From: JBEKYD01 sp052148435
GTDB lineage: Bacteria > Acidobacteriota > Terriglobia > Bryobacterales > Bryobacteraceae
Assembly (NCBI GenBank): GCA_052148435.1
Contig: JBKQIF010000035.1
Span: 19,475-83,474, forward strand
Direction of reading: 5' to 3'
DNA length: 64,000 bases
The translations under genes and the position numbers were made by a program. Under the pieces are notes generated by a model. It worked only from the letters and a program-made list of their open reading frames with translations, was not told where the DNA came from and did no database searches. Each line of letters starts with the position of its first letter. Position 1 is the first letter of the stretch. Positions 25,596 to 34,560 of this stretch are shown in pieces.

Positions 25596-26567
25596 ATGGA
25601 CAATATCGCGTTACTGGTGCTGTCTGATCCCACCGACAGGCAGTTAGGCATGCTGGAACAACTGCCCGAGGGAACCAGCCTGGCGGTGGGGACGGCGCCG
25701 GAAGCTTTCGAGCGGCTCGCGGCGGACGCGGCCGCGATCCTGAACTGGTCGGGCCCGAGCGGCTGTCTGAAGGAAGTGCTGCCCCTGTGCCCGCGGGTGC
25801 GCTGGGTCCACACCCGCTCGGCCGGGCTGGACGACGTGCTGTTTCCGGAGTTAGTGGAAAGGCCGCTGGTGCTCACCAATGGAAACGGCGTCTTCAGCGA
25901 CTCTCTGGGAGAATTCGCGCTGGGGGCCATTCTGTTCTTCGCCAAGGGCTTTCGCCGCCTGGTGCGCAGCCAGGAGGCCGGCCGGTGGGACTCGCTCGAA
26001 GTGCGCGACATTGCCGGGCAAACGGCCGGTATCGTGGGCTACGGAAGTATCGGGCGGGCCGTGGCGGCGCGCTTGCGGGCGCTGGGCATGAAGGTGCTGG
26101 CGTTGCGCCGGGGCGGCGGACCCGAGGCACAGCCGGACGAGTGGGTCCAGCGGGTGTACGGGCCCCGGGAGCGCCTCGAGATGATCGCGCAATGCGACTA
26201 CATCGTCGTGAGCGCGCCCTTGACCGCCGCTACGCGGGGCATGATCGGGGAGGCCGAGTTCGCCGCCATGAAGCCCGAGGCGGTGGTGATCAACATTGGG
26301 CGCGGGCCGGTAATCGACGAGCCGGCCATGCTGCGGGCGCTCGGCGCGGGGCGGATTCAGGGGGCCGCGCTGGATGTCTTCGACACCGAGCCGTTGCCGC
26401 CGGGCCACGCCCTTTACGGCCTCGGCAACGTATTGCTGTCGCCGCACACGGCCGATCACACGCGCGACTGGCTGGATCGCGCCATGCAGTTGTTCCTGGA
26501 TAATTTCGAGCGGTTCCGAAAGGACGAGCCGCTACGCAACGTGGTGGACAAACGGCGAGGTTATTGA
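25596..26567 (+). CDS. D-isomer-specific 2-hydroxyacid dehydrogenase
   Basis: A 323-aa NAD(P)-dependent dehydrogenase that interconverts 2-hydroxy and 2-keto acids. The Rossmann motif is GIVGYGSIGRAVA (Gly148, Gly150, Gly153). Catalytic residues are present: Arg236 in NIGRGPVID, Glu265 in FDTEPLPP, and His284 in SPHTADHT. The N-terminal part is less conserved, so the substrate (glyoxylate, hydroxypyruvate or other) cannot be told. It is monocistronic, starting at 25596 after the weak site GTAGGTTTC. Confidence 0.9.
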   Translation: MDNIALLVLSDPTDRQLGMLEQLPEGTSLAVGTAPEAFERLAADAAAILNWSGPSGCLKEVLPLCPRVRWVHTRSAGLDDVLFPELVERPLVLTNGNGVFSDSLGEFALGAILFFAKGFRRLVRSQEAGRWDSLEVRDIAGQTAGIVGYGSIGRAVAARLRALGMKVLALRRGGGPEAQPDEWVQRVYGPRERLEMIAQCDYIVVSAPLTAATRGMIGEAEFAAMKPEAVVINIGRGPVIDEPAMLRALGAGRIQGAALDVFDTEPLPPGHALYGLGNVLLSPHTADHTRDWLDRAMQLFLDNFERFRKDEPLRNVVDKRRGY

Positions 26568-26611
26568 ACGGGAACCCGGTCCCGCGCCCGCCACCCCGGC
26601 CGGCAACGGCG

Positions 26612-27424
26612 TCATCGCGCTACTTCTCGGTTTGCCATTCGCGCCAGTTCCAGCCGGTAAAGGGGATTGCGGGGATACTCGCGGGCCAGCCCCTCCAGCA
26701 GGTTGCGCGCGCGGCCCGCGTCGTGATCGCGCAGCGCCGCCACGGCCAGCAGCAGGCGGGCGAAGGGCGCCAGGAAGTGCCCTTTCTCGGCGGTGAGCTT
26801 CAGCCGCGCAATACCGGTGGCGCGGTCCGTTTCTCCGCCCGCCAGGCGGCAGAGCCAGCGCACGAACGCCGGCCTTACGCTGAGCATGTAATTCTCCACG
26901 CCCACCGCCACCCAGGCGTCGCTGTATTGCGGATCGGCGGCCAGCAGCTTTTCAGCCAGTTCGCGGCCGGCCTTCATCTCCACAAAAGACGCGGCATAGC
27001 GTTTTTCGATCAGGGCCTGATAATCGGAGCGGAGGCCGTGCGCCAGAACCGCGGCAAACATGGCCTCGCGATCGGCCGGCGCGCGGTTGGTCAACCGTTC
27101 GGTCGCGGCCAGCGCGGCATCGAGGCGCTTCTTCAGCAGCGGGTCGGGGCTTAATCTGTGGTCGGTGATGAAATGTTGATCGTGGATGAAAAATTCCGAT
27201 TGGAGAATGTGAAGGCGGTCGAACTCGGCGAACAGATACACGGCGGCGTCCGATACCGGGGCCAAAGGATCGTTCGGATGTTCCCGGCTCCAACCCTCGA
27301 AATCGGCATGCGCGCCGTCGAAATCCAGGTTGTAGAGCGCGGCATAGCCGGCTTCGAGCGGAGTTTGCGCCCCAAGCCGGAAGGCCCCGGCCAGAACCAG
27401 CAGCAGGTAGAGCGAATTTCGCAT
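26612..27424 (-). CDS. Exported TPR-like protein
   Basis: 270 aa. A signal peptide (MRNSLYLLLVLAGAFRLGAQ) is followed by helical repeats: AALYNLDFDGAHADFEGWSREHP resembles the first helical pair of TPR proteins, and ARNLLEGLAREYPRNPLYRLE the last. The middle (about 50-200) is helical with a conserved look (HILQSEFFIHDQHF). It is probably a periplasmic scaffold or binding protein. It stands alone, ending close to the dehydrogenase gene in convergent orientation. Function unknown. Confidence 0.72.
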   Translation of the reverse strand: MRNSLYLLLVLAGAFRLGAQTPLEAGYAALYNLDFDGAHADFEGWSREHPNDPLAPVSDAAVYLFAEFDRLHILQSEFFIHDQHFITDHRLSPDPLLKKRLDAALAATERLTNRAPADREAMFAAVLAHGLRSDYQALIEKRYAASFVEMKAGRELAEKLLAADPQYSDAWVAVGVENYMLSVRPAFVRWLCRLAGGETDRATGIARLKLTAEKGHFLAPFARLLLAVAALRDHDAGRARNLLEGLAREYPRNPLYRLELARMANREVAR

Positions 27425-27598
27425 ACCGTCAGATAGTGCCCTTCGCGGATCGGGCAGCGGGTAAGCGCTCCCACTGCGGTTTCACGCGCGCTGCGTACAG
27501 GACGTCGTATGACGGCTCGCTCACCGAAACAGGCATCTCTCTCCGGGTTCCATAATTCTCCTTGTTGAACTTGTGACGACATGGCAAGCCGGCTGGTT
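27425..27598. other. Short non-coding interval
   Basis: Separates the start of the TPR-like gene from the stop of the lacI-type gene (both minus strand). I see no gene or clear terminator in it. Confidence 0.3.
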
Positions 27599-28633
27599 TC
27601 ACGCGCATTTGAGGGGTCCGCCGCTCGACTCTCTTATCACCAGCGTGGGCTCGATCAGGATGGCCGCACCGGGCCGCCGCCGCTTGGACGTGATGGCTTT
27701 GGCCAGAATCCCCGCCGCTTGTTCGCCGATTCCCGTGCTGCGCTGGTCCACCGTGGAAAGCGGCACGCGCAGCAGATCGGAGTAATGCACGTTGCCCGCG
27801 CCGATCACTTTGATCTGTTCGGGAATGCGGTAGCCGGCTTCGAGGATTGCCTTCATGGCGCCTGCCGCGGCCGGATCGTTGTACCCGAAAATCGCGTCGG
27901 GGATGGGATCGAGCAGGAGCAGTCGCCGCGCCGCCTCGTAGCCGGTGGCGTCGTCGGCGGCCCGCTCCACATATTTTTCGACGGCATTCAAGCCGGCGGC
28001 AGCGAGTGCTTCCCGATACCCTTTGAGCCGGCCCACGCCGGCGGCGTGCCGCGGTCCGGCGATGTGCGCGATGCGGCGGCAGCCGCGTTCGATCAGGTGC
28101 TGGGTCGCCAGCCGGCCAATCGCTTCATCGTCGGCCCCCACGTAGGGCGCGTTCACGCGCGAGATTCTGCGGTCCACCAACACATACGGCACGCCGCGCG
28201 CTTCGATCCTCGCGAATACGTCTTCCGCATCCGGCGGCTGGGCCGACGCCAGAATGAGCCCATCCACCTGACGCGCCAACAGGCGGTCGATTTCGCTGGC
28301 CTCCAGGCTCGCATCTTCTTCGGAATTGCAGATCACCACGTCGTAACCCAGCGGCCGCATGGCGCTGGCTACACCTTTGGCGATCTCGGCAAAGAACGAA
28401 TGCATCAGGTCCGGCACCACCAGGCCTACCATGAATGTGCGCCGCGCCGCCAGGCTGCGCGCCACCCAGTTGGGTTGGTAGTTGAGTTCCTTGACACGGG
28501 CGAGCACCCGGCTACGGGTTTCGGGACCGACATCGGCGCAGCCCCGGACAACTTTCGATACGGTCATAACCGAGACGTTCAGGTCCCGGGCTATGTCCTT
28601 CAAACGCACTGGCGCACTTGGCGGATTCGGCAT
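27599..28633 (-). CDS. LacI-family transcriptional regulator
   Basis: 344 aa. The N-terminal helix-turn-helix and hinge helix read VRLKDIARDLNVSVMTVSKV, then NYQPNWVARSLAARR. The rest is a periplasmic-binding-like sensor domain with MVGLVVPDLMHSFFAEIAKG, then DGLILAS, YVLVDRRI, and VDQRSTGIGEQAA. It is a repressor or activator responding to a small ligand, usually a sugar. It is divergent from the nitrilase gene across 282 bp, which makes that gene a candidate target; LacI control of a nitrilase would be unusual. Confidence 0.92.
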   Translation of the reverse strand: MPNPPSAPVRLKDIARDLNVSVMTVSKVVRGCADVGPETRSRVLARVKELNYQPNWVARSLAARRTFMVGLVVPDLMHSFFAEIAKGVASAMRPLGYDVVICNSEEDASLEASEIDRLLARQVDGLILASAQPPDAEDVFARIEARGVPYVLVDRRISRVNAPYVGADDEAIGRLATQHLIERGCRRIAHIAGPRHAAGVGRLKGYREALAAAGLNAVEKYVERAADDATGYEAARRLLLLDPIPDAIFGYNDPAAAGAMKAILEAGYRIPEQIKVIGAGNVHYSDLLRVPLSTVDQRSTGIGEQAAGILAKAITSKRRRPGAAILIEPTLVIRESSGGPLKCA

Positions 28634-28772
28634 AAACGCACTGGAGGCCCTATGGGAATAACCCGAAAGCCTGACTTAATGATGCCTCATTTCCGACCGG
28701 CGCTGAAAGCCCTTCGCAATTCCCGCCGGGTGCTAAGGGTACTGCGTCGTGGCGTGGCCCCCTGACCTGCAG

Positions 28773-28796
28773 CGTCGGCTTTCGAGCCGACGTTTT
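28773..28796 (+). terminator. UUCG-loop hairpin with T-run
   Basis: CGTCGGCT-TTCG-AGCCGACG (28773-28792) is a perfect 8-bp stem with a stable TTCG loop, followed by TTTT. It has the form of an intrinsic terminator on the plus strand and would shield the nitrilase gene from upstream readthrough; it could also be a repeat. Confidence 0.5.
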
Positions 28797-28857
28797 GCGC
28801 CGGGACTACTCGTTCCCCCGTGACATATCAAGGGCGCGGGGCCGTTTCCAACTAGCG

Positions 28858-28886
28858 CCGGCGATCTTGTCGCCGGTGTCTTTTGG
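28858..28886 (+). terminator. Second hairpin with T-run
   Basis: CCGGCGA-TCTTG-TCGCCGG (28858-28876) is a perfect 7-bp stem followed by TGTCTTTT. It is only 30-40 bp before the nitrilase ATG, so if transcribed it would sit in the leader. Confidence 0.4.
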
Positions 28887-28915
28887 TTCGGTGGTGATAA
28901 GTTGGTTGAGTCCCT

Positions 28916-29791
28916 ATGAAAATTGCCGTCGCCCAAACCGGCTCTGTCCTGTTCGACACCCAGGCCACCCTTCTCCGCGTCGAGCGCTGGTGTCGCGCAG
29001 CGTGTTCGGACGGCGCCCGCCTGGTCGTTTTTCCTGAGGCTCTCCTCGGGGGCTATCCCAAATCGCTTACCTTTGGGGCTACCGTGGGCAATCGGACGCC
29101 GGAGGGACGCGAACTCTTTTTGCGCTATGGGAAGGCTTCCATCGTCTGTCCCGGCATCGAGACCGAGTTGCTGGCAGGTTGGGCCGCCGAGCTCAAACTG
29201 CACATTGTCATCGGAGTGGTGGAGCGGTCCGGTGACACTCTCTATTGTTCCAGCCTGCTTTTCTCCCCGGATGGCGGGCTCGTCTCCAAACATCGAAAGT
29301 TGATGCCGACGGGTAGCGAGCGTCTCCTTTGGGGGTTGGGAGATGGCTCGACCATGCAGGTTTCCCAAACCGGGATCGGCCGCATCGGCGTGGCTATCTG
29401 CTGGGAAAACTATATGCCGCTTTACCGCCAGCATCTTTACCAGCAGGGCGTACAACTCTGGTGCGCGCCTACCGTGGACGCCCGCGACATCTGGCAGGCC
29501 ACCATGCGGCACATTGCCTATGAAGGCCGCTGCTTTGTCCTGAGCGCCTGCCAATATCTGACGAAACAGGATTGGCCGGACGATCTGCGGGAGGCCGGCG
29601 GGACAATTGACGGACGCAGCCTGGTGGTCTCTCCCATGGGAGAAATCTTGGCCGGCCCTCTTTCCGGCGAAGGCCTGATTCTTGCCGATATCGACCTCGA
29701 CGACATCCCGCGGGGAAAGTTCGATCTGGATGTAGCCGGCCACTATAACCGGCCGGACGTCTTTTCCTTTCAGGCTCGCCAAAAACCGTAA
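28916..29791 (+). CDS. Nitrilase-type carbon-nitrogen hydrolase
   Basis: A 291-aa enzyme converting nitriles to acids and ammonia, or a close relative. The catalytic triad is visible: Glu41 in VFPEALLGGYP, Lys128 in SKHRKLMPTGSE, and Cys162 in GVAICWENYMP. The CWENYMPL and KHRKLMPT wording is typical of true nitrilases rather than of amidases. The C-terminal tail is shorter than in filament-forming nitrilases of about 330-370 aa. It is divergent from the lacI-type gene. Confidence 0.9.
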   Translation: MKIAVAQTGSVLFDTQATLLRVERWCRAACSDGARLVVFPEALLGGYPKSLTFGATVGNRTPEGRELFLRYGKASIVCPGIETELLAGWAAELKLHIVIGVVERSGDTLYCSSLLFSPDGGLVSKHRKLMPTGSERLLWGLGDGSTMQVSQTGIGRIGVAICWENYMPLYRQHLYQQGVQLWCAPTVDARDIWQATMRHIAYEGRCFVLSACQYLTKQDWPDDLREAGGTIDGRSLVVSPMGEILAGPLSGEGLILADIDLDDIPRGKFDLDVAGHYNRPDVFSFQARQKP

Positions 29792-29841
29792 ACGCCGCCC
29801 CGGACCATATAAACCGCCGGCTCGCCGGACGTGGCGCAGCC

Positions 29842-31254
29842 TTACCGTTTGTCGCGGGCGGTGATCAGCTCTTCGATGTTCACCAGTTCGGTCGGGTAAT
29901 CGCCGGTGTAACAGGCATAGCAATACTCGTGGCGGTCGTCGGCTACGGCTTGGCGCAGGGAAGCGATGGAGAGATACCCCAGACTGTCGGCTTCCACGAA
30001 ACGGCGGATTTCCCCGATGTTGTGGTTGGAGGCGATCAATTCGCCGCGGTTGGGCGTATCCACGCCATAGAAGCAGGGCGAAATGGTGGGTGGGCAGGAG
30101 ATGCGCAAATGCACTTCGCGGGCGCCGGCCTGGCGCACCATGCGCACGATCTTACGGCTGGTGGTGCCGCGCACGATGGAATCGTCCACCAGCACCACGC
30201 GCTTGCCCTGGAGGAGATGGCGGACGGGATTGAGCTTGAGCTTGACTCCGAAATCGCGGATGGCCTGGGAAGGCTCGATGAAGGTGCGCCCGATGTAGTG
30301 GTTGCGGATGAGCGCCTGGCGATAGGGCAAACCGCTTTCGGAGGCGTAGCCGATGGCCGCCGCCACGCCGGAATCGGGCACCGGCACCACCAGGTCGGCA
30401 TCGGCGGGCCATTCGCGCGCCAGCAGGCGGCCGAGTTTCTCGCGCGATTCGGCCACGGCGCGGCCGAACACGATCGAATCCGGGCGGGCGAAATATACGT
30501 GTTCGAAGACGCACTGGGCGCGCGGCTGCTCCGGCGCCCAACGTTCGCGGGTCAAGCCTTCCGGACCGACGCTCACCATTTCGCCGGGTTCGACGTCGTG
30601 CAGATAGACCGCGCCGATCAGGTCGAAGGCGCACGTCTCGGAGGCAAAGACGTAGCAACTGCGGCGTCCGGAAACTTCCATTTCGCCCACGGCGAGGGGC
30701 CGGAAGCCATGCGGGTCGCGAGCCACAATCACCCGGTTCTCGGCCAGAAATACCAGCGAAAACGCCCCCTCCAGTTGCAGCAGCGCATCCCGCAGCGCGC
30801 CGGTCATGGTGCGCTCGGAGGAGTGCGCCATGAGGTGCAGAATCACTTCGGTATCGCTGGTCGCCTGGAAAATGGACCCGCGCCGCCCTAGCTCGGTGCG
30901 CAGCTCGCCCGCGTTGGTAATGTTGCCGTTGTGGGCCACCGCGATGCGGCCCTTGTTGCATACCACCGAAAACGGCTGGGCGTTCAGCAGCACCGTATCG
31001 CCGGCAGTGGAGTAGCGCGTGTGGCCGATGGCCGCTTCGCCCGGCAGCGATTTCAGCACCGGGCTGGTGAAGATGTCGGCCACGTGCCCCATCGACTTGT
31101 GGGTAAAGATCTGCCCGTTGTGGGCGGTGCAGATGCCGGCGCTTTCCTGGCCGCGGTGCTGCAGCGCGTATAGCCCCAGATAGGCCATCTTGGAAGCTTC
31201 CGGATGGCCGTAGATCGCCACTACGCCGCATTCGTCGTGAAACTTATCCGACAT
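29842..31254 (-). CDS. purF: Amidophosphoribosyltransferase
   Basis: 470 aa; the first committed step of purine synthesis, PRPP plus glutamine to phosphoribosylamine. The N-terminal nucleophile glutaminase has Cys9 after an 8-residue propeptide (KFHDECGVVAIYG) and ALQHRGQESAGI. The phosphoribosyltransferase site is VVLVDDSIVRGTTSRKI. Cysteines in the C-terminal CYACYTGDYPTE and elsewhere fit the Bacillus-type 4Fe-4S enzyme. It follows purL by 95 bp, with an inverted repeat between them, and closes the purQLF cluster. Confidence 0.96.
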   Translation of the reverse strand: MSDKFHDECGVVAIYGHPEASKMAYLGLYALQHRGQESAGICTAHNGQIFTHKSMGHVADIFTSPVLKSLPGEAAIGHTRYSTAGDTVLLNAQPFSVVCNKGRIAVAHNGNITNAGELRTELGRRGSIFQATSDTEVILHLMAHSSERTMTGALRDALLQLEGAFSLVFLAENRVIVARDPHGFRPLAVGEMEVSGRRSCYVFASETCAFDLIGAVYLHDVEPGEMVSVGPEGLTRERWAPEQPRAQCVFEHVYFARPDSIVFGRAVAESREKLGRLLAREWPADADLVVPVPDSGVAAAIGYASESGLPYRQALIRNHYIGRTFIEPSQAIRDFGVKLKLNPVRHLLQGKRVVLVDDSIVRGTTSRKIVRMVRQAGAREVHLRISCPPTISPCFYGVDTPNRGELIASNHNIGEIRRFVEADSLGYLSIASLRQAVADDRHEYCYACYTGDYPTELVNIEELITARDKR

Positions 31255-31282
31255 CCCGATCCCCCCGCCGCTTCAAATTAGA

Positions 31283-31328
31283 GCCACCGATGAACACCGA
31301 CGGTGCAGATAGATCCTTCATCGGTGGC
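31283..31328. repeat. Inverted repeat between purL and purF
   Basis: GCCACCGATGA (31283-31293) and TCATCGGTGGC (31318-31328) are perfect 11-bp arms around a 24-nt loop that itself contains CACCG-A-CGGTG. It belongs to the same TTCATC-rich word family as 15403-15425. As an RNA it could form a strong hairpin between the two cistrons. Confidence 0.6.
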
Positions 31329-31349
31329 CATATTTCTCCATGCCAGCCC

Positions 31350-33560
31350 TTAGTCCACATATTTGGTGAGTCCGCCGGTGTGCGCCGCCTGAAGTTCGGC
31401 CAGGTCCCAGCAGCCCAGGGTAACGCCGCGCTGCCGGATTTCCAGCTCCGATTCGGCGGTAACACCCACCACCGGAGCGGCCACTCCGTGAGCCGCGGCA
31501 ATAGCCGCCACTGCCGCCGGTTGCGCCGTGGAGAGCAGAATCCGCGAAGGGGCTTCGTGAAACGCCAGGATCTCCGGGCGCAGGTCGGAATCGAGATCCA
31601 CCTGCGCGCCGACGCCCGCGGGCCCGAGACAGCATTCCGCCAGCGCCACCGCCAGGCCGCCGTCGCTTATGTCGTGCGCCGATTCAGCCAGCCCCGCCGC
31701 CGCGATTTCCCGCATGGCCGCCTGCACCCGCCTCTCGAACTCCATGTCGAGGGATGGCGGCAGGCCCCACAAATCGCGCGCGATTTCCTTAACGTATTGC
31801 GAGCTGCCGAAGCGCACTTCGTCGCACGCGCCCGGCCCACCCAGCAGCACCAGGCTGCGGCCGGGGTTGCGGAAGGCGATCCCCAGCGGCGCCGCTGTCG
31901 GCAGCAGGCCCACCATGCCCAGCACCGGGGTGGGGTAAATGCCCTCGCCCAGAGTTTCGTTATACAGGCTGACGTTGCCGCCGGTAATGGGCGTATCGAA
32001 GAACTGGCAGGCTTCGGCGATTCCTTCGATCGCCTCCACAAGCTGCGCCATGATTTCGGGCCGCTCCGGATTGCCGAAATTCAGGCAATTGGTGGCGGCC
32101 ACCGGCAGCGCGCCCACGGTGGACAGATTGCGGCAGCTCTCGGCCACTGCCAGACGGGCGCCTTCGCGCGGGGAAAGATAGGTGTAACGCCCATTGCCGT
32201 CGAGCGAAATCGCCACCGAACGGCCGGTCTCTTTGATGCGCACGATGGCAGCATCGGCGCGTTCCGGGCCGGCAATGGTATTGGTACGCACCTGGTAGTC
32301 GTACTGCTGCCAGATCCAAAGCTTCGAGCACAGGTCGGGCGCGGCCAGCAGTGCGGGCAGGGATTTCTGCACGCTGGGCTCGGCGGGCAGCTCCGGCCGC
32401 CGCGCGACCTCGGGAGGAGCCGTGTGGGGGCGGTCGTAGAGCGGCGCTTCGTCGGCCAGCTCGCGGTTGGGAATCTCGGCCACGGTGGCTCCGTGCTCGG
32501 TCACGCGCAGCTTGCCGTCGCCAGTGACAGTTCCGATCTGCACCGCCTCCAGGCCCCATTTGCGAAATACCCGGTAGACTTCGTCCTCGCGCCCGCGGTC
32601 GGCCACCAGCAGCATCCGCTCCTGGCTTTCCGAAAGCATGATTTCGTACGGCGTCATGCCGGTTTCCCGCTGCGGCACGCGGTCCAGTTCGATCTCGATA
32701 CCCACCTCGCCGCGGCTGCCCATCTCGCACGTCGAGCAGGTCAAACCCGCCGCGCCCATGTCCTGAATGCCCACGATGGCGCCGGTCCGCATGGCTTCGA
32801 GACAGGCCTCCAACAGCAGCTTTTCGAGAAATGGATCGCCCACCTGCACGTTGGGGCGTTTCTGTTTCGACTCTTCGGTGAATTCGGCGCTGGCCATCGA
32901 GGCGCCGTGGATGCCGTCGCGGCCGGTGCGGGCGCCCACATAAATCACCGGATTGCCCACCCCCGCCGCCTTGGCGTAAAACACGTCTTCCTTTCGGCAC
33001 ACGCCCAGGGCAAACACGTTCACCAGCGGATTGCCTTCGTAGCAGGGCTCGAAAATGCACTCGCCGCCCACGGTGGGGACGCCAAAACAATTCCCGTAGT
33101 GGGCGATGCCGGCCACCACCCCGCCCAGGATTCTGCGGTTGCGGGCGCCGGTCGACGGCGAATCGAGCCGCCCGAAACGCAATGAATCCAGCACGGCGAT
33201 GGGCCGGGCGCCCATGGTGAAGATGTCGCGCAGAATGCCGCCGACGCCGGTGGCCGCGCCCTGAAACGGTTCGATGAAGCTGGGGTGATTGTGCGATTCG
33301 ATCTTGAAGGCGATCACGTAGCCCGAGCCGATATCGATAATGCCCGCGTTCTCGCCGGGCCCCTGCACCACCAGTTTGCCGCGCGTCGGCAGTTTCTTCA
33401 GGTGCAGGCGCGAACTCTTGTAGGAGCAGTGCTCGCTCCACATCACGCTGAAGATGCCAAGCTCGGTGTAGCTCGGCTCGCGCCCCAGAATCGCCGCGAT
33501 TTTTTCGTACTCGGAGGCTGTGAGCTGGTGCTGGGCGATCAGATCCGCGGTGATCATCAA
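31350..33560 (-). CDS. purL: Phosphoribosylformylglycinamidine synthase, large subunit
   Basis: A 736-aa small-type PurL (about 740 aa in Gram-positive and many other bacteria) that, with PurQ and PurS, makes FGAM from FGAR, ATP and glutamine-derived ammonia. Seen: SVMWSEHCSYKSSR with the catalytic His, GPGENAGIIDIG, AIVGIQDMGAAGL, and the second-half repeats AHDISDGGLAVAL and LGGPGACDEV. The start overlaps the purQ stop by 4 bp. PurS, needed by this form, is not encoded next to it in the window. Confidence 0.96.
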   Translation of the reverse strand: MMITADLIAQHQLTASEYEKIAAILGREPSYTELGIFSVMWSEHCSYKSSRLHLKKLPTRGKLVVQGPGENAGIIDIGSGYVIAFKIESHNHPSFIEPFQGAATGVGGILRDIFTMGARPIAVLDSLRFGRLDSPSTGARNRRILGGVVAGIAHYGNCFGVPTVGGECIFEPCYEGNPLVNVFALGVCRKEDVFYAKAAGVGNPVIYVGARTGRDGIHGASMASAEFTEESKQKRPNVQVGDPFLEKLLLEACLEAMRTGAIVGIQDMGAAGLTCSTCEMGSRGEVGIEIELDRVPQRETGMTPYEIMLSESQERMLLVADRGREDEVYRVFRKWGLEAVQIGTVTGDGKLRVTEHGATVAEIPNRELADEAPLYDRPHTAPPEVARRPELPAEPSVQKSLPALLAAPDLCSKLWIWQQYDYQVRTNTIAGPERADAAIVRIKETGRSVAISLDGNGRYTYLSPREGARLAVAESCRNLSTVGALPVAATNCLNFGNPERPEIMAQLVEAIEGIAEACQFFDTPITGGNVSLYNETLGEGIYPTPVLGMVGLLPTAAPLGIAFRNPGRSLVLLGGPGACDEVRFGSSQYVKEIARDLWGLPPSLDMEFERRVQAAMREIAAAGLAESAHDISDGGLAVALAECCLGPAGVGAQVDLDSDLRPEILAFHEAPSRILLSTAQPAAVAAIAAAHGVAAPVVGVTAESELEIRQRGVTLGCWDLAELQAAHTGGLTKYVD

Positions 33561-34231
33561 GCCGCCACCGCCCGTCCCGCGCGCAGCATGGATTGAAATA
33601 CCTCCAGCCCGTCCGATGACCCCATCAGCGGCTCGGTGGCGCGCTCCGGGTGCGGCATCATCCCCATCACGTTGCGCTCCCGGTTCAGCACGCCGGCGAT
33701 ATCGCGCAGCGAGCCGTTGGGGTTGTCCAGGTAGCGGAAGGCGATGCGGTCCTCGGCTTCCAGTTCGTCCAGGGTTCGCTCGTCGGCGTAGTAGCGGCCT
33801 TCCCCGTGGGCGATCGGCAGGCGCAGGCGCCGGCCGCGCTCGGCCGCGCAGGTGAAAGGCGAATCTGCCGTCTCCACGCGCAGGGTCACTTCGCGGCAGA
33901 TGAACTTCAAGCCGCCATTGCGGATCAGCGCGCCCGGCAGAAGTCCGGCTTCCACCAGGATCTGGAAGCCGTTGCAGACGCCCAGCACCAGGCCGCCCTC
34001 GGCCGCGAACTTCTTCACCGCGTTCATGACCGGCGAAAACTTGGCGATGGCGCCGCAGCGCAGATAATCGCCGTAAGCAAAACCGCCCGGCAGAATGACT
34101 GCGTCCAGATTGCCGAGCGACGACTCATCGTGCCAGATATATTGAACCGGCTGGCCAAGGTTTTGACCCACGGCGTAAAACGCGTCGTGGTCGCAGTTGC
34201 TGCCGGGAAAGACAATGACGCCGAATCTCAT
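33557..34231 (-). CDS. purQ: Phosphoribosylformylglycinamidine synthase, glutaminase subunit
   Basis: A 224-aa class I glutamine amidotransferase that supplies ammonia to PurL. The nucleophile Cys is in GVCNGFQILVEAG, and the His/Glu pair in MMPHPERATEP. The MRFGVIVFPGSNCDHDA start is the normal N terminus, so ATG 34231 was chosen over the longer frame to 34447. Translationally coupled to purL by the ATGA overlap. Confidence 0.96.
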   Translation of the reverse strand: MRFGVIVFPGSNCDHDAFYAVGQNLGQPVQYIWHDESSLGNLDAVILPGGFAYGDYLRCGAIAKFSPVMNAVKKFAAEGGLVLGVCNGFQILVEAGLLPGALIRNGGLKFICREVTLRVETADSPFTCAAERGRRLRLPIAHGEGRYYADERTLDELEAEDRIAFRYLDNPNGSLRDIAGVLNRERNVMGMMPHPERATEPLMGSSDGLEVFQSMLRAGRAVAA

Positions 34232-34560
34232 GATGGCTAACGGGGGGAAGGCTCTTTCAGTGTAGCAGAGGCGGGTGGGGCGACACGTGGCGGGCCGAGA
34301 GGCAAGACATAAAAGTGGAATGGCTGGCGTGAGGTGGGGCAGGCTGGCAGCCTGATGCACTCGCCTGGCGGGAAGACCCGCCACGCCTCGAAAAGGCTGC
34401 CTTAAAGGCGGCCGCTGGTTTCGAGTCGTGGGAGGCTGCTCTATCATTTGGCTCGTTCTGAACGGTCAGCGTGGCCGCTGCCGGGCGGCCATCGCCCGTT
34501 TTCAGGAACCGGCGTTTGGCGGGTTGCTGTCACCGTGTTGCTTAGGAGTTCAAGCGATGG
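34232..34560. other. Non-coding interval with palindromic repeats upstream of purQ
   Basis: About 330 bp. No gene. It should contain the pur promoter. The middle part is a cluster of short perfect hairpins described separately; the distal part (34450-34560) is unremarkable. Confidence 0.45.
34336..34415. repeat. Cluster of short palindromes (REP-like)
   Basis: CAGGCT-GGC-AGCCTG (34340-34354) and TGGCGGG-AAGA-CCCGCCA (34366-34383) are perfect hairpins in tandem, preceded by GTGGGG and followed by GCCTTAAAGGC. The GTGGGGCAG opening resembles the REP-like arms at 36243 and 55578. Confidence 0.5.

Larger units (their letters stand above)
28634..28915. promoter_or_regulatory. Divergent region between lacI-type and nitrilase genes
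   Basis: 282 bp without a gene. It should hold both promoters; two tandem stem-loops lie within it (28773-28796 and 28858-28876). Confidence 0.4.

Noticed and set aside
31290..33185. 631-codon plus-strand frame opposite purL
   Set aside because: Antisense shadow of purL; no motif.
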